A stretch of 64,000 bases of DNA, taken from Ashinkailepas kermadecensis (taxonomy: Eukaryota > Arthropoda > Thecostraca > Neolepadidae). The translations under genes were made by a program, and so were the position numbers. The stretch is from assembly GCA_034440615.1 (NCBI GenBank), contig JAOTOM010005147.1, positions 990,501-1,054,500 on the forward strand, in the 5' to 3' direction. The stretch's first letter is position 1, and each line of letters begins with the position of its first letter. The notes beneath the pieces were generated by a model. It was not told the origin of the DNA, searched no databases, and saw only the letters and a list, made by a program, of their open reading frames with translations. Shown here piece by piece: positions 11,100 to 22,346 of the stretch.

Positions 11100-12600
11100 A
11101 CTAGAACTCGATGTCCAAAAGTTCACACCGAGACTCGATCGAATGGACCCCAGCACCGGAAAATTAAGAACAGTTCCGGCAAAAATTACCCGGAGGGCTT
11201 TTATACTCCGAAAGGTGCCATCGGTTGAACAAAAAACTCCTTCGGTGGCCGCAGTGGCATATCAAAGGGGCATATGCCCCTCCCTCCTAAGAGGGATATG
11301 CTCCCAAGAATCGAGCCGAGGCCCCCAAAAGTCGCGCTGGGGCCACAAAAATTCGCGTCGGTACACCAGAATTCGCGTAGGGGCTCCAAGTAAATGCGGC
11401 GGGCCCCAGAAAACTCGCTCCGAGGCCCGAAAATCTGCAACAGGAGCCGCCAAGATCGCGTTGGGGCCACAGCTAAGTACAACGCGCCCCCAAACTCGAA
11501 CCGGTCCCACCAAATATCGCGCTCGGACCCATAATTCCCATCGGTAGTACCACAAATTTGGTCTGAGCATCAAAAATTCACATCGGGGGTGCCAACAATT
11601 GGCGTCTAGGGCTCCACATAAGCACCGTGTGACCCCCAAAGTCGCATCGGTATCCGAAAAAGAAAGCCGGAGCCCTCCAAAATAAGGAGGGATTCCAAAA
11701 AAAAAAGTCCGGGTCAGGAAAATGGTTCTGCAGCACCGAACATATCATCAGATGCCTTGAAAAATCGCGTACGGCATCGAAAAACATACCGGAGCTCGAA
11801 GAAAATCGAGGTGATATGGAAAAACATGGCGCCAGGGACTCGAAAAATCAGGCCGAGATTCGGAATTTAAAGAAAATTCAGAAGAGGTCCACAAAAACAG
11901 CGTTGACCCTAGATAACTGGCGTTGGGTCCCCGGAACCACGCGCCTGGGCGCGATAAGTTGCGCTAAGACCCATAAATATCGCACCGCAGACCCAAAATC
12001 GTACTGGGCCCCACAAATGTGCGTCAGAAGCCACAAATAAACACAGCGGGACCCTAAGAGCACAACGGGGACCGAAAATGTAACTGGCCCTCCAAAGCGC
12101 AGTCTCGCAAAAAGCGACAGGGCCCTAAAACATTCGTTGCAGCCATAAATAAATATAGCGGGAACTCTTAAAAAAAACACACAAAAACACCGGAAGCTCT
12201 CAAGGCACACAGGGGCCATGCGACCGCACAAGGGCCTGAAAAGGGACTGGGGTCGCAATAAACAACATGGTCCCAGAACGAACAAAAATACCGGGCACTA
12301 AATAAATACATTGAGATCATTGAAAGCGCCCCGACAACTAAGAAAAATCATCGGTGCACAAAGAAGCAACAAAACCCTAACACGAGCAGGGGTTTCGAAA
12401 ATGCATTGGGCCTCGAACAAAAATGGATTGGAGCCCTAAGACACATCCGTAGACGAAGAAATACGAAACGGGTCCAAAGAAGTACACTCAGGCAGGGCCT
12501 CGGTTCGGTAGCCAACCTGGAAGCATGTTTAATTAAAGATATGAGGTGCATCAAAGCTCAGCGGGTATCCACATTTCTTCATCATAAAATATGAGAAGTA
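11100..12600. repeat. dispersed repeat family D, copy 1 (degenerate ~30-35 bp internal units)
   Basis: A GC-rich stretch made of irregular units resembling AAAATCGCGCTGGGGCCC. It is colinear with 62290-62660 (shared GCAGTGGCATTCCAAAG versus GCAGTGGCATATCAAAG and GGGCTCCCAAGAA-like text) and, in its right part, with 55080-55640 and 63110-63500 (shared ACCACGCGCCTGGGC, CTAAGAGCACAAC, GGTAGCCAACCTGGAAGC). No coding capacity is evident. Confidence 0.7.
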
Positions 12601-13009
12601 GGGAACTAATGATCGAATTTAATTAATCGAATTTTCGCAGCGAACGCCCATACAAAGCATTTCATCACGTCAGATAAGGCGCAAGTATATCATGTGGCAG
12701 CAGTTAGCAAAGCGTAGGAGGCCCAGCAGAATCCGTAGCATCGCACGAAGTGTGGCGAATGCGCCGAATGCGCAAGATGGGTGTGCACATGCACTAACGT
12801 TGGCGTCGTGGCGATCGGGCACTATGAACTGGAATGTCTGAAATTCGTAAATTTTACATTTTAAAGTGATCTGTGTAGGTGTAATTTCAGCAGTGCAAGG
12901 TGACTTATCAAGGGATACCAAAAGAATACATTCGAACAGGATGGGGGAGCCAGGGTTGAAATCCGATGAATCGGAAACGATAGTGGTAGATTAGGCCCCT
13001 CGACAGGAT
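12600..13009. other. no recognisable gene
   Basis: Unique-looking sequence between two repeats; no feature recognised. Confidence 0.4.
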
Positions 13010-13155
13010 AATTTAGTCGGTCACTAATTATTTTATATAAAAAGGTCCCCTTTGACAAAATAGTGGTCGAAATCGGAAGACTTTTTATTGAGTAGGTGGA
13101 CCCCTCCAAATACGTTTGCCCCCTCCCCTTGACGCAAATATAGGTACGTCACTGG
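13010..13155. mobile_element. diverged fragment with CAGTGGCGTACC-type terminus
   Basis: The text around GACAAAATAGTGGTCGAAATC and the end TAGGTACGTCACTGG is a diverged version of the right part of family A (compare 14100-14212, ending TAAGTACGCCACTGG). It abuts the family A copy that starts at 13156. Confidence 0.5.
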
Positions 13156-14291
13156 CACTGGCGGATCCAGGGGGGGGGGGCATTCCGGCCATGACCCCCA
13201 CCCAAGCGCTTCAAAGGGGGGCCATAGTGTCTTTTGCCCCCACCCCCAAAGCAATAAAAGTAAACTAAATTAAAATGCAGTAACCTTTGCTGAGGTTAAA
13301 AAATAGCTTTCCGGGTAAAATAATCTCAAATTTTAAAGGTATTTTGTTATGATTGTTTGGAAGTCCAATATCATAGCATAGTAGATTCTAACGCATCGAG
13401 GGTTCTATGCTGTTGAAGTTCTGCTTACAGCAAGAGATGACGAAATCAGCAGTTTCATTATTCCTTCGTCAGATAGTCTCATGAAGTTTGTTTAGCCAGT
13501 AACGGGCAAGCGGACCCAGTGAGCCAGATTTCGAAAGCGGAATTTGAACAGGATGTTTTGTGCGAGTGACCAGTTGAGCCCAGTTGAGCAGCATGTTTCG
13601 TATGTTGGTGTTGGGTTGCTAAGATGAGGAGACAGGCTACATTCACTAGCGGATCCAGGGAGGGGCCATTCCGGCCATGGCTCCCCCGAAGCGCTTAAAA
13701 GGGTCTTTTGGCTCCCCGAAACCAACAGAAGTAAACTGAATGAAATGCAGTAACCTTTGCCGAGGTTAAAAATATCGTCTGGATGAAAGTATCTCCAATT
13801 TTAAAGGTATTTTTATAATTGTTTGGAAGCCAATATGGTAGCATAGTACATTCTGACACGCATCGAGGGTTCTATGCTGCTCAAGTTCTGCTTACAGCAA
13901 GAGTTGACAAAATCGGATCTGCCAGTGTGTACACGTGCACGAACGTTGACGTGGTACAAGACGTCGAACGTGAACATGAACGTTTCGGTAAACAAGAACA
14001 CAAATCCCGTAACTTAGAAGCGGTGGAGGTAGGCTGGGGCAGGAAATTATGGAACACAGGAAATTATGTTGTCATTAATTATTATTGTAAAAAATGGGTC
14101 CATTTGACAAATAGTGGTAGAAATCCGATGCTTTTAACCAAAAATAGTGGGAGAATGGGCACCCTCAAAATCCCTTCGACACTTCCTCTGATGCAATTCC
14201 TAAGTACGCCACTGGGGGAGGGGGAGGGGGTTATGACGCCGAAAACCGAAATTTCCCCCCAAAAAAAACCGGTGGGCTAGATCCGCCAGTG
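13156..14291 (+). mobile_element. hAT-like non-autonomous composite element, family A copy 1
   Basis: It begins CACTGGCGGATCCAGG with a poly-G run and ends CTAGATCCGCCAGTG. The whole length is the reverse complement of 58303-59455. It contains a second internal left end (CACTAGCGGATCCAGG at 13644) and an internal CGGATCTGCCAGTG near 13914. The element is therefore two or more related units fused, with about 200 bp of other sequence (13440-13643) between them. No coding frame is present. The flanking octamers (GTCACTGG and CGTTTGCT) do not match, unlike copies 2 and 3. Confidence 0.75.
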
Positions 14292-14429
14292 CGTTTGCTT
14301 ATTTATACCCTGGTATGGCTCAGTTCTCAGCGAAAAAAAAGATTCTTGCTATTGCGCTTTGCGTAAATGATGCACCATGCCAAGAACAAACAAGACGTCA
14401 ATATGAAGCCGTGTTCCCCATTCTGGAAC

Positions 14430-15300
14430 CATACTAAGAGCCTAAAATGCAATAGGAGGCCCTAACGCAGTGGAGGCCCCCTTTCGGGAGCAGGAGGCCC
14501 CCTATCAATATTGCCCCCCTGGAAGAATTTCGTGGCGACGCCACTGACTTCATTTGGCTGCGGCCAAATATGCGACCTTCAATGTATACTCGCCTGCAGT
14601 GGAATGCTCCAGGGGACCCTAAACTATGGCTGGCCGCTAGGAATGTAGGCTGTGCCCCTTCATACCAATAATTACTGGTAGGCTGCGCCGCTTCACAGTT
14701 ATGCGTTGCGTGACAGTCTGAAAGATTCACCACTGGCCAGCCGTAGGCATTCGCTTGTGCGGTCGTCACGTGGTCATTTGCCCTGCAGCCATGCAGTGGG
14801 AAACACGGGTCTACGCTGTTCCCGCCTTGCATTCCTCGGTCGGCCAAACAACATTGGCAGTTCAGCAAGCGGTCCACTACTGGAGTCCTGTAGACAAGCA
14901 GCATTTGATCGCTGTGGATTTCGGACCTCGGCAACACAAAATGAGCTGGAAGTGTTAGAAGGAGCTCGGTTGCAAAGGATGTATTGAAAGGAGATGAGAG
15001 GTTTATGATGTCAACGGAGCATTCTCTTATACTAAAATAATAATATAATTTACAACCTTTACACTATTTATAATTTTTGTTCGAATTCTTGCTGAAATTC
15101 TTCATAAACCTGGACCAAATTGCTGATCAAACCTTGTTGGTTGCGCAAACCCTGGCCGCATCACCCAATCCATGAATTGTAGTTATACAGTAAAAAATTG
15201 TCAAAACGCTTCACGTGCCGCTAGTGCATTCACACGGCCACCCCGGTAGCTCGCTCTCGACATAATCGTGCCAGTTGCCATCTGGCCCTCCCAGCCGGGG
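14430..15300. other. no recognisable gene; short GAGGCCCC-rich tract
   Basis: 14450-14515 repeats AGGAGGCCCC-like text related to the minisatellite flank at 9300. An open frame of 167 codons lies on the minus strand (14434-14937), with many cysteines but no family I recognise and no support from composition. Confidence 0.35.
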
Positions 15301-15316
15301 GCTAAAAGCGAGCAAG

Positions 15317-15396
15317 CGAGGCGACTCGAGCCCCGTCTTGCCAGGACAGGGGAGACCAGCACAGGCCAGTGCCCTAGCCAACTGAGCTGCCGAGGC
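15317..15396 (-). ncRNA. tRNA-like head, probable SINE or tRNA pseudogene
   Basis: On the minus strand from 15396 the sequence starts GCCTCGGCAGCTCAGTTGG, a good match to the Pol III A box of tRNA genes (AGCTCAGTTGG). About 50 bases later GGGGCTCGAGTCGCC matches the B box and folds as a T arm: stem GGGGC/GCCTC, 7-base loop TCGAGTC. The acceptor strands do not pair and the anticodon arm is poor, so it is not a functional tRNA. A tRNA-derived SINE head or a pseudogene fits better. Confidence 0.45.
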
Positions 15397-15877
15397 GGCA
15401 AATACATCGGCCGCACTTGCTTGCTTAAATCAGATTCATTGACAAACCGATTAATAACGATTAAAATACACCGGTTTCATTGATAATCATGCATTTTTTA
15501 GCGTACGGCCTATGTTGTGTGATAAATAATTATGCTTTACGTATACATTGTGCGCTGTATCGGAAGCGACATGTTCAGATTTCTACGCGGATAAAATATT
15601 ATTTCAAGCGGATACCATCCAACTATTTTACAATAAGAAGCGTTTAGTTTATATTCCTTCAGCACGAAATGTAACAGTGGCGTCCTATGCATGGGTTGAG
15701 ATGCTGAAAAAAAAGTAGGATGTGAGCGATGGGTTCAAAGGCGTTTTCAAATATTTATTTCCAGACAATGCCCATAGGCTCCATGCGAAAGCTCAGCAAA
15801 TTTTGTGTGGGGCTGAAGCCATCGCTGAATGGGTAGATCCATTCATTTAACGCGATAAAGTTAGGCCATACAGGTAT

Positions 15878-15878
15878 G

Positions 15879-15970
<92 letters not shown>

Positions 15971-16030
15971 GTATATATATGTATATGTATATATGTGTAT
16001 ATATATTTCAAAGAAACTGCAATCTGTGAA

Positions 16031-16089
<59 letters not shown>
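15878..16089. repeat. (TA)n microsatellite, interrupted
   Basis: Two long (TA)n tracts (about 15878-15963 and 16033-16089) separated by about 70 bases. The second is bracketed by 19-base inverted arms AAACTGCAATCTGTGAATG (near 16014) and CATTCACAGATTGCAGTTT (near 16107), so the locus can form a long hairpin. Confidence 0.9.
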
Positions 16090-16090
<1 letters not shown>

Positions 16091-16129
16091 CATTCACATA
16101 CATAGCATTCACAGATTGCAGTTTTTTAA

Positions 16130-16930
16130 AATCATGCGACTTGGTGTCTGAATGCGTAAATGAAGTGCTTCGAAGACCGTGGGAAACGATGCAAAGGAAT
16201 AAGATAACACTTGACGTACCAGTTGATATAATGTGGTTGCTTCCTTTGAACCCTCTTCGGGTGTTATTGCACGAGGGAGACTGGAGACCGGAATTTTGCC
16301 TAAGCTAGCTGAATTTTCTCAAGTTGAATTGACGTCATGGGTTGACTCGGCTCCTGCAAGCCACATCGCTTTTCGTAGGCTAAGAATTCGCAATTATTAA
16401 GCATAGAACAATGCAGCTTTCTCAACATCATCACCATGGAATCGAACAGGTCACGGCAAGGAGGGTTCGGTTTCTTATACACATCCGGGGCTTATCATGT
16501 GACCCGGCGAGGGTGGGCTGGTAACAGACCAAGGAGGTTCATGGTTAGTCGGACTACCATATCGAGGCGTTGATAACACGCTAAATCCGGAACACAAGTA
16601 ACGTGTTTACCTGGATTTGCACGATTGGGTTTGTGTTATCACAGCGCACGCTATAACCCCGGCTTGGCGCCGACACCGATCACAAAATACGCGCCTTAAA
16701 AGCGTTGAACTGATAAAAACGTATTCTCTCAGTGTGCAATGTTTCCTTAAGGGCTGATTTCCTGTCGCATTGCAGAACACTTACAGAAATTAAAATTTTA
16801 CAATGAATTAAAGGTCAAGTAAGTCGAACGTCGAAGCCATATTTCATGGCTATCAGCATTGATCAATATCATGCCATATGCAGCATAGAAAGCATGGCAT
16901 AGAAAGCATATAAAACAGAGAAAGTGGTTC
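16130..16930. other. no recognisable gene
   Basis: No coding frame of known type and no RNA gene seen. Confidence 0.4.
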
Positions 16931-16933
16931 AAT

Positions 16934-17009
<76 letters not shown>
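16934..17009. repeat. (CA)n microsatellite
   Basis: An essentially pure CA dinucleotide run of about 75 bases, followed by an imperfect alternating purine-pyrimidine stretch (GCATGCACGCGCGCACGCACG) that could adopt Z-DNA. Confidence 0.95.
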
Positions 17010-17012
<3 letters not shown>

Positions 17013-17539
17013 TGCACGCGCGCACGCACGTTGATATATGACGTCATTTGATTTTATAAACGATTGCGGTTGGTGAACATTAGTTGGTCATTGTTCCCGA
17101 CATCTCTCAAAAGTATGGCAATTAATTCGGTTCAGCTTTGGCACAATATAAAATTCCGGAATGTCGGTCGCACTGAACTTCACCCCACTCACGTCGTTTC
17201 TGCAGATAATTCTAGAATGACTTTGATCTTAGAAAGTGTATTTCACTGGCCCCATGGGGCGTTATTGATAAGCCTCGTGGTCCAATTAAGCATACAGCTA
17301 TGGTGTTAGTTGAATTACCAGCCTTATGCTCATAATAATATAACGTAGTCGAAATTAATCTGGATATATTTCGCTTCCTAGACGTCTTTAGTAGATTCCG
17401 TGGAACACGTCCAAAGAACTAAACCGTCACAAATGGTACAGCCAGCGCCAAAAAATATATCGCTTAGCACGTGACTTAGTCCTAAATTCACAGCACAAAA
17501 ATAAACACATAATAAACTTGTTGCACACCTTTTCCCACG

Positions 17540-18180
17540 TCAATTTGACACATTGTGTGGAAATTTTGAAGTCAGGTCATCTACGGTCAATGAGTTATTC
17601 AAGGTCAATTGAGGTCACGTCCAAAAAAGAAATCAGTCGTCACGCTTTAACGGATAGAGATATTTGAATGAACCTTTCAGCGTTTGCTTATGTTTAGGGA
17701 TGCAACGAAACGCACAAGAGGAACGTTTGATTTTTTTCGTTTTTGATGACTTGCATTTTGCATATGTACCAATTTGGTCAAAAATAGACAATTCTGGCTA
17801 AAGTAATAATTTTGTATTAGGGCGGGTTGACTTAAAGCAACGCTTTGGCGTCTGTTTTACCCATTAGAAAAAAAAAGTATTTAAAAAACTCAAACTTAAG
17901 AAATTTTCAAAATCATAAAATTATAATTTTTGGGTGGACAAAAATTGTAGGGCCATGTTCGATTTGGCCTTCCGTTTTTCATTGGAAATAATTGTTGTTT
18001 TTAAAATATCTCCCAAAATGAACTCCGCAGAGCCAAAAACATAATGTCAGTCATGATCATATTTACCTCCCTAGTGAGGTCACTTTTGTGAGGATAACAT
18101 TTTGGGGGTGGTTTCAGACCCTACTCGTCGAGAGCTTTCCAGTGACCACACTTGCTGTTTCGTGCAACGCGATTGGGAAA
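17540..18180 (+). repeat. dispersed repeat family C, copy 1
   Basis: Colinear with 33950-34740 (+), 19110-19400 (+, right part) and 45775-46545 (-). Shared landmarks include GTCAGGTCAT, TTTCAGCGTTTGCTTATG, CTTAAAGCAACG, TTTTGCATAT and the right-hand CTACTCGTCGAGAGCTTT. No coding frame is conserved among copies. The transposon class is unresolved. Confidence 0.65.
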
Positions 18181-19060
18181 TTTCACTGCGATATCCAGGA
18201 AGGCACGCGTATTTTGTGGGCTGCCCAATAGCATCACCTGAGTCTTAGCAGCGCTAATTTTGGGTCCACTTGCTAGAAATCACATGTCGATAGAGGCCAA
18301 AACTGTCCCCATGTAAGCGACGACGTTTATAATTGTATATTTATTGCCACTGACCAAAATGTGGGCGGCGTCGACGTATTGGATTACCACTGCGTTTCGG
18401 CGAACATGCTGAATTTGGCGAGGACGCAGTAGAGGAGAGATCCGAGAGATGACCCTTGAAATATACGCCGATATTGTTGGGCAACGGGGAACATTTTTGG
18501 ACCACACCCAGACTGTCATGAGGCTGACACGTTGGGTGTTGTTCTGAAGGTAAGCCAAAAATCAGGATGTGTGGATGTTGTGGAGACTTAGTTTTGACAG
18601 GAGTTTTGAGTGGTCTAGCACATTTAAACTTTTGTTCAAAGCCATCAGGTATAGAAGGGAACCCTCTCCATGGCACATGCGAATAGGATCTGGTCAAATG
18701 TGGCGGTCAGGGCGGTTTCCGTCGAGTGACGAGAAAAGGAACCGTGCTGAGTTGGAGAGAGGAGGTGGTTTTCGGACTAGTGTAGAACTGCTAGTGGATG
18801 GCACGCTCTACAATTTTGGCAATGACTTCAGACAATGGAGATAGGACGAAAATTGGAATGGCTAGAGGTATCGCCGGATTTGAAGACATGGCGCCACATT
18901 GACCTCCGTACGTCCTCAATATCGTCGTGGCTCGGCCTAATGTCCCATCTCAGCTCAACATCGGACTGATCGCCGATCGTACAGCTCGGTTGGCGTCCGT
19001 GTACACCATAGACTGGTTTCCATAGTCCGTCAGAACACTACGGCGACGACAAATTAAACC
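18160..19060 (-). pseudogene. decayed LINE reverse transcriptase fragment
   Basis: Read on the minus strand in shifting frames, this gives the order of blocks of a non-LTR RT. Near 18900-18950 it reads RSMWRHVFKSGDTSSHSNFRP, and around 18790-18880 PISIVSEVIAKIVERAIH. Near 18440-18470 is SSLGSLLYC, a corrupted PQGSxLGPLLY motif B. At 18345-18400 VVIQYVDAAHILVSG corresponds to the YADDTQILVSG catalytic block with both key positions altered, followed by ASIDM and a degraded KTQVMLLGSPQN block to about 18180. No frame exceeds 120 codons. It is an old, inactive copy of a CR1/L2/Rex-like element. Confidence 0.65.
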
Positions 19061-19109
19061 TTTGGGTCCATCCAGATCTACCCATTATAAAACAAAAATA
19101 AAAAACTAA

Positions 19110-19400
19110 ACATTTTGCCATTTTAAGAAAGAAGTTGCATTTTTGTTCCGTAATTATTTTCGGACCATGGTCCATTTCGCCTTCCTTTTATGCTTCCAAA
19201 CAAGTTAAAATATTATCCAAAATGAGCAGCCCAGAGCACAAAATCTGACGTCATTCGTGATCACATAACCCCCTAATGACTTCACGTTTTGAAGGAATAC
19301 AATTATGTGGGTGGTTTTTGGCCATACTCGTGGGGCGCTTTCCGATGACACCTCTTGTGTTTTCGTGCGACGCTTAGCTTGGAGATTAGAGGGGGCTTAT
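19110..19400 (+). repeat. dispersed repeat family C, partial copy 2
   Basis: It matches the right-hand third of family C (ACCATGGTCCATTTCGCCTT, then GACGTCATTCGTGATCACA, then TGCGACGCTTAG). It supplies an 'empty' reference for the insertion at 34750. Confidence 0.6.
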
Positions 19401-19427
19401 TATGCCCCCTCCCTTCCACTAGACACA

Positions 19428-19465
19428 CATACCGGTCAGATCCATTCAAGGATCTGACCGGTATG
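19428..19465. other. perfect 16-bp inverted repeat (hairpin)
   Basis: CATACCGGTCAGATCC and its exact complement are separated by ATTCAA and followed by a poly-G run. It has no T tract as in a bacterial terminator. It may be a transposon end or a chance palindrome. Confidence 0.75.
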
Positions 19466-20370
19466 GGGGGGGGGGTTAATGCATTTGCACGCAGCAATGT
19501 GGATAAATAAAACACAGCTTCTTCCATATTGCGAATAGCTTCGCGGTAAATACAAGACATGCCAGATTGGGTGTTTGACCAATCGGTGTGGAAAATAGAG
19601 CAATCGGAGTATTTAGCGATCTGACTTAGGTATTTGGCGATCTGACTAGGCCGCGAAATTCCCCAGGAGAGGTTTCGGATTTTCGATGTGTAATGAATGA
19701 GAGGTTGAAATCGACAGGAGGCGACCGCCACGGTTCGACTGTGGGCGCTTCAACACGTGCCACTTGATCAGCTGGTAGCTGCACGTTCCTCACCCACTGA
19801 GACACGCGCACACAGACTGGTCTTGGTCTGGCTGAGGGGGGTCGGCGGCCAGATTCGAAATGCTCCGCCAGGTGTATGTTGAATGTTATGGTGGTGGGAG
19901 AACTACGAGACACGAAGTACGTATTTCAGAGTCAAACTCTTTCGATGGATATCCGGCGGGGGTTAATTCACTTCGACTAAGAGGCATATTCTGCGGGAAG
20001 TGCGGAGATTCCTTATCTATGTGGTGAGAATGTTAGTCGATTGTCAATAGAACACCAGGAAACTTTGCCCTGGAGCAAATTAGCATTCTGAGTCGGTACA
20101 TGTATAAAATATTATCTCTGTACGTGCGTTTTCTGCGACATGAATGTATGCATTTTGTTTTGGTGGTAGAAAATCGGAGACCGTTTATGAAGCTCCACCT
20201 ATCGAGATTATCGAGGCAGAGCCGAAGCTGCCGTTCAGCAGACGTCCTGCAGAAGAGGAAGTGACCTTTCTTGCAAAATTATCAACAAAGAGCGACTTGC
20301 CGAGTGTTGCGGATGCCACTCAATAGCGTACAGCATTCTCACCGAATATACCGTTTTGGACGCCATTGAC
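19466..20370 (+). other. no recognised gene; small open frame at 20144-20326
   Basis: A 60-codon frame from ATG 20144 to TAG 20326 encodes an acidic, soluble peptide with a GGRKSE start. Composition is coding-like, but I recognise no family. It could be an exon, or chance. The rest of the stretch holds nothing I can name. Confidence 0.3.
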
Positions 20371-20379
20371 TGCCCAGAG

Positions 20380-20886
20380 TATTGTTAAAAGGATTATTGT
20401 TACAATTGTTGTTCGTGTACGATCGCACTCTTATAACGCCACATTCGTCAACATCACCAGAATACACGGGCACAACAAAACTCAACTCAACACAAAACCA
20501 ACCACACTCACGACATCAAACCAACGGTAGGCACGCACAAGGAACATATCAAATAAATTTCACCGACAAAAAGAGGTCATTCTCACTAGACCTAGAACTG
20601 GTTGCACAAAACTAAAACAGCCTCAACTGAGGGTGACCAATATACAACACCTCACTGCGACACCTGCAACACCACATTAACCATAGGCCACAGCATGCTA
20701 TACTGTAGTAGCTTTAACTCTCAAAGAGAACAACTTAAGGCATTCTGCCAAAGAGATTGCATTTGCTATTTGAATATATGTACTCCGCCACAAAACAAGC
20801 AGGAGCACTATAGACACCACACCACCAACACCCACCAACAATACGCAATGCATGCCCGCGAAGCACTCGTAGGAAACACGCAATGA
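20380..20886 (+). pseudogene. LINE ORF2 C-terminal tail fragment
   Basis: Frame 20602-20886 contains CDTCNTTLTIGHSMLYC at about residues 19-35, the Cys-x2-Cys...His...Cys motif that ends ORF2 in I/Jockey-type LINEs, normally followed by a conserved arrangement of basic residues, here NSQREQLKAF. The 5' side is lost or shifted; frame 20382-20615 has LINE-like composition only. It is on the plus strand, and the tandem repeat that follows could be its 3' UTR. Confidence 0.55.
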
Positions 20887-20894
20887 GTCATCCC

Positions 20895-21125
20895 CGAATG
20901 GCGTCGGACCTAAGTGAGCCGATTTACCTTCCAATTAGAAATGCATGTTTACCTAGCGGTGCCGTCGGACGTAGATGGGCCGACTTTCTTTAGGAAAAAA
21001 ATAGTCTAAAAAAAGTAAAGCCACTACCCAGAGGAGCCATCGGACGTAGATGGGCCGATTTACCTTGCAACTCATAATGCAAAACTGCTACCCAGAGGTA
21101 CATCGAACGAAGATGAGCCGAAATG
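20895..21125 (+). repeat. degenerate ~60-75 bp tandem repeat after the LINE tail
   Basis: Four spaced copies of GTCGGACGTAGATGGGCCGA-like text at about 20902, 20964, 21039 and 21102. They lie immediately 3' of the LINE tail fragment and are probably its 3' UTR. Confidence 0.6.
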
Positions 21126-21339
21126 CAAAACACCATACTAACCCAACTGACAACCCTGCATGGCATGCTTGTGACGCGCTACTAACAAATAACACGCGGC
21201 GGCCGGCGTGATGGGCGGTGTGAACAATTACCTCCTTGTTCGCACGGTAAGATCTCGCGGTGCTCTTCGAGAAGAGTAGACTAAACCCGGCAACCTGGCA
21301 AAATCAACTTCTCGTTACTCTCAAAAGACGCCCCCCCTC

Positions 21340-22220
21340 CACCACCCCAACTGCAAATTATCTTGCGGAGGAGTAAAGCAAAACTAAGACCAATTATACA
21401 TCAGTGAGATGTCCCGCACCCAGCCCTCCCTTCAGCATCTAAAACATCACACAAACTATAACTTTAAGCTCCCTTGACGCAACTGCACACTTGGCTGCAC
21501 TTTCCTTGCAAATACTCGCTTTAAAGATGAACATGTAACGTACTCGCTTTAAGGGCGGCGCAGATGAACTTTATGATCTGGCACGCTTAAAAATCCCCCC
21601 CCCCCCCTCGCGTACGATCGAAGAGAACTCGAAAATATAATGTTGTGTCGAGCTACACCGGGCGACGCCATGTACTTTGAATATGATGGGGGGGGATTAT
21701 ATTATACGGGAGGAATTATAGGTAAATTTTGCGATGGAACGCCATGGGCGTAATGTTGAAGTTTACCAGATTTAGGGGACACGTCCTCAGGGGACACGTC
21801 CTCAGCATGCCAACACTGATGCTAGAGGTAAACTGTTGTGGGCGATGACTTTTATTGCTGGCCCCTGGATACGCAGGTGCCAAAGGACCACAAAGCGGTT
21901 TCATTTCAGAAATGCTGACGCTGCATTGTGCGAATCGGAATCGTATTACTCCATGTGATACCTGGAGAAGATTCTCAGTTTGCATGCACGCCAAAAAAAA
22001 TGTATCGGAGAACTCCACAATTCGGCAAATTTGTCATGGTTGTCTATAGGTCGACAGAAATTGACACTTGGTGGCAACACAGCCCACAACTATTGTTTGT
22101 AGCCATATGCTTCCGTATTCAACATTCAAATAAAACATTCCATGATTCAACTCGTCGGTGTTGCCCTTGACCCACCTTGCCACATTCCAGGTATTTATCT
22201 ATAGATATAAAGTTCTCCTG
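21340..22220. other. no recognisable gene
   Basis: Sequence upstream of the first lectin gene. It holds poly-C/G runs near 21597 and 21688 and a duplicated GGGGACACGTCCTCA (21776-21805). No exon could be assigned. Confidence 0.4.
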
Positions 22221-22224
22221 TAGG

Positions 22225-22346
22225 CCCAACTAACCACCACCTATTCCCTGCTTCCCTCCCCTGCAGCAATAGCTGACTGCAGCACTAGCTAGACCTTATA
22301 CCGCCATGATATGCCTAACTTTCTTTTCAGATCGATTCACTGGCAG
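22225..22346 (+). promoter_or_regulatory. putative 3' end of intron and splice acceptor of lectin gene 1
   Basis: TTTCTTTTCAG ends at 22330, 16 bases before the ATG at 22347. The paralogue has TTCCTTTGCAG at the same distance, and upstream both share AGCACTAGCT and CCTAACTT-like text. A pyrimidine tract plus AG kept in both genes suggests that an intron ends here and that the coding exon begins just before the start codon. Confidence 0.55.

Noticed and set aside
13156..14291. 8-bp target duplication around family A copy 1
   Set aside because: Flanks GTCACTGG and CGTTTGCT do not match, unlike the other two copies; the left neighbour is another element fragment, so the original flank may be lost.
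14434..14937. 167-codon Cys-rich minus-strand frame, considered as a lectin-like gene
   Set aside because: Cysteine spacing and motifs do not fit a C-type lectin or PAN domain, and part of it lies in GAGGCCCC repeat.
15317..15396. Functional tRNA gene
   Set aside because: The acceptor stem does not pair and the anticodon stem is poor.
15755..16151. Ile-Tyr repeat proteins from (TA)n, also at 24030, 33436, 41019 and 49084
   Set aside because: Pure dinucleotide translation.
16798..17047. Cys-Val repeat peptides
   Set aside because: Translation of the (CA)n microsatellite.
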